From an uncultured Bacillota bacterium (lineage in GTDB: Bacteria > Bacillota_I > Bacilli_A > RF39 > UBA660): 6,543 nt of DNA. The notes beneath the pieces were generated by a model. That model saw nothing but the letters and a program-made list of their open reading frames with translations. It had not been told where the DNA came from and ran no database searches. A program made the position numbers and the translations under genes. Position 1 is the stretch's first letter. The number at the start of each line of letters is the position of its first letter. The stretch spans positions 1-6,543 of the forward strand of contig CAOJZR010000036.1 in NCBI GenBank assembly GCA_948466105.1, given 5' to 3'. Positions 1-5,740 of the stretch are shown here, piece after piece.

Positions 1-21
1 AAAACGTCATTAAGACGTTTT
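1..21 (-). terminator. Probable Rho-independent terminator of the regulator-kinase operon
   Basis: A perfect 8-bp stem (AAAACGTC pairing with GACGTTTT) with a 5-base loop begins inside the last codons of the kinase gene and includes its stop codon. On the minus strand it has an A-rich 5' side, and the 3' arm ends in four T. The rest of any T-tract would lie beyond the window edge, so terminator strength cannot be judged. The symmetric A and T runs suggest it could act in both directions. Confidence 0.6.
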
Positions 22-1314
22 AATTTTAAGAATTTGTGTAAAAACTTGGCCATTAACTTGTCGTTCGTTTTCTAAGTATCTATTTTGCTCAAGAATTTCT
101 TTTACCATAGTAAGACCATAGCCATGACCATTTGCTTTAGTTGTATATTTTATTTCATCTATTTTATCATCTTCTATATGTCCTTTATAGTTATTAGAAA
201 TCTTTACACATAAATATCCTTCATCTAAATAAAGTTTTATCCCAATTTCTCTTTTATCTAAGTTCTCAACTGCTTCAATAGCATTATCTAAATAGACTCC
301 TACTATCTTACATATATCTAACATAACCTTTTCTCCTAATTTAAGAAGACTAACTCTACGTACTTGATTATCTACCTTAAAGTCAAATTGAATGTCCTTA
401 TCTTTCATTGTCGCTAATTTGGCATATATAATCGCTCTTAAGCCTCCTTCTGGAATAGCACTTGTCTTATACATAAGATTTTCATTATACATCAATTTAT
501 CATTTACAACACTATCTATAAACTTCGAAATATTTTCTTCTTTTTTTAATAACATAGCTTGTATAGTTTGCAAGGTATTTTTATTTTCATGATTACTAAT
601 ACGATAGCGATCCATCATTTCTTCATATTCATGTAAACTAGATAATGTACTATTATATTTACCATATATTTCTTGATAGGTGTGTTTAATGCTTATAAAT
701 CTAAAAATAATAAATGAATATATAACTATTAATAAGGCATTTAATATAAGTAGGTTAGGTAATGATATTTTAGCATATGAAGCCATTAATAAAAAATTAA
801 TAGTTAAAATAACAATTGTTAGTAAAACAAAGACTTCATATTTCTTTATATTATTGATTGTGTCTAATAATATTTCTGATAACTTTCTAAAAAAATTAAA
901 TCTTATTAGGATAATGGCTATAATACCAATAGTGATATTAGATAATACATCTCCTATTACTCGGTTAACAACATTGTCTGTAGGTATTAATATAAATAAT
1001 CCAATAGCATATATCATTTCAGCTAGTATCATTATAATTTCATATGTAACAGTTGTTGCAATAGATGTATTCAAATCTTTTCTAAATAAATACCAGTTGA
1101 TCGGTATCAACATTAATATAATTGATAAGATTCTAAGCTCATTTATTATAAATGCATAATTTAGCGTTGTTACTGTTACTAACATCAGAAAATAAAAATA
1201 TATGCTTCTTTCTTTAAATTCTATCTTATTATTATAGATTTTATGCATTATATAAATATTTACAATTGATATTATAAGAGAACTTAAAAATACATTTTTA
1301 AGTAACTCTAACAC
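10..1314 (-). CDS. AgrC/VirS-like membrane sensor histidine kinase (GHKL ATPase)
   Basis: This 434-residue sensor kinase probably senses an extracellular ligand, perhaps a peptide, and phosphorylates the regulator encoded just upstream. Residues 1-207 are mostly hydrophobic and form about six or seven membrane segments (roughly 5-25, 38-58, 61-78, 84-110, 117-139, 160-180, 187-207). A helical linker leads to an atypical H-box, His242-Glu-Asn-Lys-Asn246, the HxxxN pattern of the HPK10/AgrC family. The C-terminal ATPase has the N-box (YLDNAIEA, Asn344) and the G-box (GHGYG, 396-400). It starts at GTG, which shares its G with the regulator stop codon (TAGTG); AAAGGAG lies 8 bases upstream, so translation is probably coupled. 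Kinase second in the operon resembles clostridial virR-virS. No agrB or agrD is visible, so the ligand is unknown. Family assignment is firm; the exact role is not. Confidence 0.9.
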   Translation of the reverse strand: MLELLKNVFLSSLIISIVNIYIMHKIYNNKIEFKERSIYFYFLMLVTVTTLNYAFIINELRILSIILMLIPINWYLFRKDLNTSIATTVTYEIIMILAEMIYAIGLFILIPTDNVVNRVIGDVLSNITIGIIAIILIRFNFFRKLSEILLDTINNIKKYEVFVLLTIVILTINFLLMASYAKISLPNLLILNALLIVIYSFIIFRFISIKHTYQEIYGKYNSTLSSLHEYEEMMDRYRISNHENKNTLQTIQAMLLKKEENISKFIDSVVNDKLMYNENLMYKTSAIPEGGLRAIIYAKLATMKDKDIQFDFKVDNQVRRVSLLKLGEKVMLDICKIVGVYLDNAIEAVENLDKREIGIKLYLDEGYLCVKISNNYKGHIEDDKIDEIKYTTKANGHGYGLTMVKEILEQNRYLENERQVNGQVFTQILKIKTS

Positions 1315-2015
1315 TAAATCAACTCCTTTTTATATCTTTTTGATAATAAATCTATTACTTCGCCATTATCAAATGTTATCTCTCCTTTTTGCTTATTTAT
1401 GGCTACAACTCGGTTTTTATTTACAAAGCAAGCACGATGTGTTTTTATAAAGCGTTCGTCTAAAAGTTCAATTAATGTATTTAAGGGTTTATATGATTTA
1501 AATTCACTATAATCTGTTTTTATTATACTTTTTCTTTCAATACTATCTCTTGTTATATACATGATGTCATCTGCACTTATGGTATATAATATACCACCTT
1601 CTTCAAATCTTAAGATTCTTTTTTCGTTCGCACATTGTAATGCTAATTTTATTGATGATATTAGTCTGTTTTCACAATCATCGAATTTGTTAATAAAAGA
1701 CAAAAATAAAAGTTCATTTTTTAGAACTATGCTTCCCAATTCTTCATGTCCTGTTAGGAATATTATGACACTTTGGATATCAAACTTTCTTATTTGCCTT
1801 GCTATATCAATTCCTGATAGTGATGGTGTTTCTATATCTAAAATATAGATTTTAAAACCCATCTTTTTGTTTATCATTTCTAAAAATTTCTTATTATAAT
1901 CACTAAACATATAAGTTTTATATCGAAGTTTGTTTTTCATCATATACGTTGTGATTATTTCTTCTACTTTTTTTCTTATTAATGCATTATCATCACAGAC
2001 TATATAATTCACCAT
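1314..2015 (-). CDS. LytTR-family response regulator (AgrA/VirR-like)
   Basis: This 233-residue DNA-binding response regulator is the expected partner of the kinase directly downstream. The receiver domain covers about residues 2-125: acidic pair Asp8-Asp9, phospho-acceptor Asp60 (YILDIE), switch Thr88 (FLTGHEE) and conserved Lys110. A LytTR DNA-binding domain occupies about 134-231, with the typical segment FIKTHRACFVNKNRV near residues 189-203. Length is normal for AgrA/VirR relatives. The ATG at 2015 has GAGGTG 6 bases upstream and a recognisable promoter before it. The stop overlaps the kinase GTG by one base. LytTR proteins usually bind paired direct repeats, and three phased repeats lie just upstream of this gene's own promoter, so autoregulation is plausible but inferred. 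Target genes cannot be told from this window. Confidence 0.92.
   Translation of the reverse strand: MVNYIVCDDNALIRKKVEEIITTYMMKNKLRYKTYMFSDYNKKFLEMINKKMGFKIYILDIETPSLSGIDIARQIRKFDIQSVIIFLTGHEELGSIVLKNELLFLSFINKFDDCENRLISSIKLALQCANEKRILRFEEGGILYTISADDIMYITRDSIERKSIIKTDYSEFKSYKPLNTLIELLDERFIKTHRACFVNKNRVVAINKQKGEITFDNGEVIDLLSKRYKKELI
1323..1329 (-). promoter_or_regulatory. Ribosome binding site for the kinase, inside the regulator gene
   Basis: AAAGGAG sits 8 bases before the GTG start and overlaps the last sense codons of the response regulator. Its strength supports choosing GTG at 1314 although that codon overlaps the preceding stop. Confidence 0.75.
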
Positions 2016-2040
2016 TATCTACACCTCAAATATTTGCTTG

Positions 2041-2083
2041 TTGCGAACCATTTTATATTACCATATTTTGCCCTTTTTCGCAA
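2041..2083. repeat. Inverted repeat TTGCGAA/TTCGCAA flanking the -10 region (candidate operator)
   Basis: Perfect 7-base inverted arms lie at 2083-2077 and 2047-2041, 36 bases centre to centre. One arm coincides with the -35 box and the other with the expected transcription start. The arms contain CG dinucleotides, which are scarce in this AT-rich background. A protein binding both arms would cover the promoter. No binder is identified. Confidence 0.45.
2055..2083 (-). promoter_or_regulatory. Candidate sigma-A promoter of the regulator-kinase operon
   Basis: The -35 box is TTGCGA (2083-2078), followed by a 17-base spacer and a -10 box TAATAT (2060-2055) preceded by an extended TGG. Each hexamer matches the consensus at 4 of 6 positions. 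The start site is expected near 2048, giving a leader of about 33 bases before the regulator ATG. The position downstream of the ATPase terminator and the ideal spacer make this the best promoter in the window. Confidence 0.6.
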
Positions 2084-2110
2084 GTATATTGTCGTATTTT
2101 TTTGTATTTT
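2081..2110 (-). repeat. Three 10-base direct repeats upstream of the regulator promoter
   Basis: On the minus strand the units read AAAATACAAA, AAAATACGAC and AATATACTTG, exactly 10 bases apart, and the last runs into the -35 box. The outer two copies are 20 bases apart, near the spacing of the direct-repeat pairs bound by LytTR proteins. The phased A-tracts could instead act as curved, UP-element-like DNA. Repeat structure is seen directly; function is inferred. Confidence 0.4.
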
Positions 2111-2124
2111 TTCTTTTTTAAAGA

Positions 2125-2152
2125 CAAAAAAAGCTATAAATAACATATAGCT
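2125..2152 (-). terminator. Rho-independent terminator after the ATPase gene
   Basis: A perfect 7-bp stem AGCTATA/TATAGCT with a 7-base loop is followed by a run of six further T. It starts 4 bases after the ATPase stop codon and separates that gene from the regulator promoter. Confidence 0.75.
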
Positions 2153-2155
2153 AAT

Positions 2156-3889
2156 TTATACACCACCTATCATACCTTTTTTTCGCAAATACAACTTTCT
2201 AAGAAAATCAATTGGAATAACTGTCGCAGCTAAAATTATCATAATTTGAAATTCATAGAAAGTTAGTCCAAAAGTCCTAAAAATATCACCACCAAAATAA
2301 AGTAAGATAATTTGAACAACAGCTATGAAAGCAATGATAATTAAAAAAACTTTATTTTTTAATATATTGGCTATTAAATTTAATCTATTGGTTCGAGCAT
2401 TAAAACAATTAAATATACTCATAAAAATAAACAAACCAAAAAAAGCAGTCATTAGATAACGGTTAGTGTTATCATGGCGGTATAAGACCTTAAATATTGG
2501 AAGTTTTAAAAACAGAATACATAAAAGTGATGAATAAATACCTGTGAAAAGAATTTGACCAATCATATATCTGTTGATAATTGGTTCATCTTTCTTTTTA
2601 GGAAATTCATCCATATATTCCATAATAGGTGGTTCAAAGGAAAAGGCTAATCCAGCTAAAGTATCCATTATCATATTTATCCACAACATTTGAATAACTG
2701 TTACAGGCGTTTGCACACCAATAAATGGACCTATTATAGATAAACTAACAGCACATATATTTACTGTAAGCTGAAAAATAATAAATTTTCTAATACTTTT
2801 AAAAATAGTTCGGCCAAATAGAATTGCTTTTGTAATTGACATAAAATTATCATCTAAAATAACTATATCACTTGCTTCTTTAGCCACTTCTGTACCACTA
2901 CCCATTGCAAAACCAACATCGGCTTTTTTTAAAGCAGGTGCATCATTAACGCCATCGCCTGTCATCCCAACTACTAAGCCCATTTCTTGTGATAAACGTA
3001 CTAGTCTACTTTTATCTTGTGGTAAGCTACGAGCCAAAACATTTAACTTTGGTAATATTTTTTTTACTTCTGCATCATTCATTTCATTTAATTCTTTTGA
3101 TGTTAATAATAGTCCATCTTTTTTTAAAAGACCTATCTCTCTAGCTATTGATGAGGCTGTATCAATATTATCTCCAGTTATCATAATCGTTTTGATATGA
3201 GCTTTTTCAACTATTTTTATACCTTCCTTAGCTTCTTTTCGAATATCATCTTTAATGCAGGCCATTCCTAAAAAAGTTAAATCTTCTATTTTATTTATAT
3301 TATTTTCATAAGTTGCAAAAGCTAAAACACGTTCTCCATTTTTAGTATACATTTCCTGTCTATTTTCTAATATATTTACATTTAAAAGTGGCCTTTTTTG
3401 TGCGGTATTATCATAATAATATTTACATTTTTTTAATATTACTTCTGGTGCACCTTTGATTAAATTAATCTCTTTACCATTGTATTTTGTTTTAGTTACA
3501 GAATACTTATTTTTACTATTAAAAGGAAGCTCTTCTAGCTTATCAATATTTTGTGTGGGTTTGAAAAATTTAAGCAAAGCTCGATCTGTTATATTTCCAC
3601 CTATAACTTTTTCTTTATCATTATATACACTGATATTATTACATACAAAAGATAGTTTTGTTAAATCATATAATTTTGTTGTGGATAAATCTTTTTCTCT
3701 TTTATATTCTATATTACTATATGGTACAAACTTTGTGACTTCTAGTTTTCCTTTGGTTAGAGTACCTGTCTTATCAGTAAATAGAATATTTATACTTCCA
3801 GCGGTCTCAATACCAACCAATTTTCTGACTAAAACATTATTTTTAAGCATTCTTTTCATATTAGAAGACAGAACTAGTGTTATCATCAT
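2156..3889 (-). CDS. Ca2+-transporting P-type ATPase (PMCA type), N-terminally truncated by element insertion
   Basis: This 577-codon frame encodes the C-terminal part of a type II cation pump; complete relatives are near 870-900 residues. Present are the phosphorylation motif DKTGTLT (Asp39), nucleotide-binding KGAPE (145-149), MITGD (236-240), hinge TGDGVNDAPAL (310-320) and the helices M5-M10. M6 reads LWINMIMDTLAGLAFSFEPP (402-421), the form found in plasma-membrane Ca2+ ATPases, with Asn and Asp ligands kept. Missing are M1-M3 and the actuator domain; the ATPase begins within the M4 motif PEGLP, whose Pro codon is now ACA (Thr). An in-frame TAA lies shortly upstream. Two Met codons (3889, 3886) follow a GAAGG 7 bases upstream, so a truncated product could be made, but it should not transport. 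The frame is otherwise free of stops or frameshifts, suggesting recent interruption. Confidence 0.88.
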   Translation of the reverse strand: MMITLVLSSNMKRMLKNNVLVRKLVGIETAGSINILFTDKTGTLTKGKLEVTKFVPYSNIEYKREKDLSTTKLYDLTKLSFVCNNISVYNDKEKVIGGNITDRALLKFFKPTQNIDKLEELPFNSKNKYSVTKTKYNGKEINLIKGAPEVILKKCKYYYDNTAQKRPLLNVNILENRQEMYTKNGERVLAFATYENNINKIEDLTFLGMACIKDDIRKEAKEGIKIVEKAHIKTIMITGDNIDTASSIAREIGLLKKDGLLLTSKELNEMNDAEVKKILPKLNVLARSLPQDKSRLVRLSQEMGLVVGMTGDGVNDAPALKKADVGFAMGSGTEVAKEASDIVILDDNFMSITKAILFGRTIFKSIRKFIIFQLTVNICAVSLSIIGPFIGVQTPVTVIQMLWINMIMDTLAGLAFSFEPPIMEYMDEFPKKKDEPIINRYMIGQILFTGIYSSLLCILFLKLPIFKVLYRHDNTNRYLMTAFFGLFIFMSIFNCFNARTNRLNLIANILKNKVFLIIIAFIAVVQIILLYFGGDIFRTFGLTFYEFQIMIILAATVIPIDFLRKLYLRKKGMIGGV

Positions 3890-3930
3890 CGGTAGGCCTT
3901 CTGTTTGTTTCTCTTTATGACTACAGCTTG
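3876..3930 (-). other. Predicted attachment junction (element end / ATPase), GA crossover at 3901-3900
   Basis: The recombinase stop codon (3923-3921) is followed by about 19 bases of unassigned sequence, then GAAGGCCTACCG ATG ATG, which encodes EGLPMM of the ATPase. The family motif needs a Pro codon (CCN) before GAA, but ACA is present, so similarity to the pump starts at GA. TnpX and TndX, the relatives of this recombinase, cross over at GA dinucleotides. I therefore place the exchange at 3901-3900. The opposite junction is outside the window, so the exact base is inferred. Confidence 0.6.
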
Positions 3931-5504
3931 GGTATTAAAAAATTCAACTCGTTAAAGTTAAAATGGATATCAATTTGTTTATCTTTATGAATTGCAATAT
4001 AATCTATTAAATTTATAAGCATTTCACGTGTTAAAATTTTAGACATGATTAAATTATTAATTATATTTTCCACATCTTTATTGGTTAATATTTTAGCTTG
4101 GGTTTTTTCCACAGCTTTTTGAAATTTACTTTTTTCTTTTTCTTTTTTACCAATTTGCTCCTTTAAATTAGTACTTACTCTAATATACATTTCTTCTGAT
4201 ATTTTGTTTTCTAATTTGTCTATATACATTTTATCTAAATTACTAGTTATATTAGTAATTTCTTGATCTAATGTAGCAATTATTTCAGATATGTCTTTTT
4301 TATGGCTTTTACTGCGGCATCTAGGCATAATTCTCTTTGCTAATGCGTTTATATCTATATTAGTCTTAATAGCCTCTATAATGGCTTCTATGACGTTTTT
4401 CTCTAGCATATCATAATTGAAAGCATGAGAGGTACAAAGTTGCTCTTTTGAATGCATTCGATAGTAATTGCAAACTATATAAGTACGATTATCGCTTTTT
4501 CTAGGCTGACATATAGTTATTTTGTGCTGACATTCAAAACAATATAAAAGACCATCTAATAGACGTTTTTCTTTTTTCTTAGAATTTTTTACTATTTTTT
4601 TCAGTATAGTTTGGACATTATTAAAATCCTCTTTACTTATTATTGCTTCATGAGTATTAGGAACAATTACCCATTTATCTCTTGAATTATAAACAATTTT
4701 TTTTATCTTATAATTTAATTTGCTACGTCTATTTTGTACTAAATCACCTGTATATAATTCATTGGTTAAAATCGTTTTTATAGTTTTGGTATTCCATATT
4801 CCTTTTTGAGAATATGTATTTGGTTTATTTATTTTTCTTATCATTGATGGTGTTTCAATTTTATTATCTATTAAATATTCTTTAATTGCATATGTACTCA
4901 TTCCTTGTTTAGCAAGAGAAAATATTTTTTTTACGATTTTGGCTTCTTTGGGATTAGGTATAAGATGATTTTTATTATCTTGTTCTTGCATATATCCAAA
5001 AGGAGGACAACCTCCTACCCATTTACCATCTCTTTGTTTTGTATGGAGTGAAGCTCTAATTTTTTTGGATATATCTTTAGCATAATAATCATTCATAATA
5101 GCTTTAAAAGGCGCTATATCATTATTAGTATTATCTAGTGCTGTATCTATATTATCAGTTAGAGCTAAGTATCTAATACTATGTGATGGAAAATATTTTT
5201 CAATAAATTCACCTGTTCCTATATAGTCTCTTCCTAAACGTGACAGATCTTTGGTAATAACCATATTTATTTTGCCTGCTTCGATATCATTTAACATTCT
5301 TTGAAATTCAGGACGATCAAAATTAGTACCACTAAAACCATCATCAATATATAAATCATATAAATTATAATTATTCTCTTTTATATATCTAAGCAACAGA
5401 CTTTGTTGATTGGTTATGCTTTCACTTTCTCCAATTTTTTCATCTTCTTTAGATAATCTTATATAGGCTGCAACTTGGTAATTATTATTAGTTAATATAG
5501 ACAT
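3921..5504 (-). CDS. Large serine recombinase, Tn4451 TnpX / Tn5397 TndX-like
   Basis: This enzyme of 527 residues from the chosen ATG catalyses site-specific integration and excision through a 5'-phosphoserine DNA link. The N-terminal resolvase domain (about 10-150) has the motif YIRLS with catalytic Ser18 and DLSRLGRD with Arg89/Arg92. A recombinase domain follows (about 160-290). A zinc ribbon has Cys322, Cys325, Cys345 and Cys357. A charged coiled coil (about 405-470) and a DUF4368-like tail (IDYIAIHKDKQIDIHFNF) complete it. All catalytic residues are present, so it should be active. The ATG at 5504 lies 4 bases after the small-ORF stop; GAGG is 12 bases upstream, rather far. A TTG at 5516 would add four residues but abuts that GAGG directly, so I reject it. 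No terminator is seen before the ATPase fragment, making read-through likely. Confidence 0.93.
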   Translation of the reverse strand: MSILTNNNYQVAAYIRLSKEDEKIGESESITNQQSLLLRYIKENNYNLYDLYIDDGFSGTNFDRPEFQRMLNDIEAGKINMVITKDLSRLGRDYIGTGEFIEKYFPSHSIRYLALTDNIDTALDNTNNDIAPFKAIMNDYYAKDISKKIRASLHTKQRDGKWVGGCPPFGYMQEQDNKNHLIPNPKEAKIVKKIFSLAKQGMSTYAIKEYLIDNKIETPSMIRKINKPNTYSQKGIWNTKTIKTILTNELYTGDLVQNRRSKLNYKIKKIVYNSRDKWVIVPNTHEAIISKEDFNNVQTILKKIVKNSKKKEKRLLDGLLYCFECQHKITICQPRKSDNRTYIVCNYYRMHSKEQLCTSHAFNYDMLEKNVIEAIIEAIKTNIDINALAKRIMPRCRSKSHKKDISEIIATLDQEITNITSNLDKMYIDKLENKISEEMYIRVSTNLKEQIGKKEKEKSKFQKAVEKTQAKILTNKDVENIINNLIMSKILTREMLINLIDYIAIHKDKQIDIHFNFNELNFLIPKL

Positions 5505-5508
5505 ACTA

Positions 5509-5643
5509 TTAATCAACCTCTAAAAAATTGCTTTCATTATTTAATATATTTTTTACATAGTTTTCAATAATGGTTTCAATAATAGTTGGAAATTTAATAG
5601 TGGTGTCTTTAAAGAAAAAATGACAAGAGAAATTTTTTTTCAT
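5509..5643 (-). CDS. Small 44-residue protein of unknown function, upstream of the recombinase
   Basis: A short frame starts at ATG 5643, with a strong GAGGTGA ending 5 bases upstream, and ends at TAA 4 bases before the recombinase ATG, so the two are probably co-translated. The product begins MKKNFSCHFFFKDTT and ends NNESNFLEVD. It is lysine-rich at the start, has a helical middle (IIETIIENYVKNILNNE) and no membrane segment or zinc motif. I do not recognise it firmly. The pattern HF-x-T-x-KI/NI-L-x-NE and its place before a Tn4451-type recombinase recall the small TnpW-like proteins of such elements, but that is a weak resemblance from memory. A role in recombination direction or expression control is possible and unproven. 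Confidence 0.6.
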   Translation of the reverse strand: MKKNFSCHFFFKDTTIKFPTIIETIIENYVKNILNNESNFLEVD

Positions 5644-5712
5644 ATCTTTCACCTCAATTAAATTTATTAAGGTTTATCTTTTTTAATTCGTTGATACAAT
5701 CGACTTTTTATG

Positions 5713-5740
5713 AAAAAAAATCTAGTTTTAACTAGATTTT
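5713..5740 (-). terminator. Strong Rho-independent terminator overlapping the repeat-protein stop codon
   Basis: A perfect 10-bp stem AAAATCTAGT/ACTAGATTTT with a 4-base loop continues into a run of eight T on the minus strand (four of them in the stem arm, followed by four more). The TAG stop codon of the upstream gene is inside the 5' arm. It isolates the repeat-protein gene from the small-ORF/recombinase operon, so the latter needs its own promoter in 5644-5712, where I see no convincing one. Confidence 0.82.

Noticed and set aside
680..1159. 159-codon plus-strand open frame opposite the kinase membrane region
   Set aside because: Antisense shadow of a clear kinase gene; low-complexity hydrophobic translation, no ribosome binding site and no recognisable family.
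3456..3920. 154-codon plus-strand open frame opposite the ATPase
   Set aside because: Lies wholly within well-conserved ATPase coding sequence on the other strand and has no domain of its own.
5505..5516. TTG start at 5516 for the recombinase
   Set aside because: GAGG directly abuts this TTG, leaving no spacing, while the ATG at 5504 is the stronger start codon and immediately precedes the conserved N-terminal region.
5686..5703. Imperfect dyad TCGTTGATACAATCGA upstream of the small ORF
   Set aside because: Pairs only with a bulged base and short arms; not distinguishable from chance without comparison to related elements.
5644..5712. Possible promoter for the small ORF and recombinase (TTGTAT with GATAAA or TAAACC)
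   Set aside because: Spacing or hexamer matches are poor in every combination tried; a promoter is expected here but I cannot place it.
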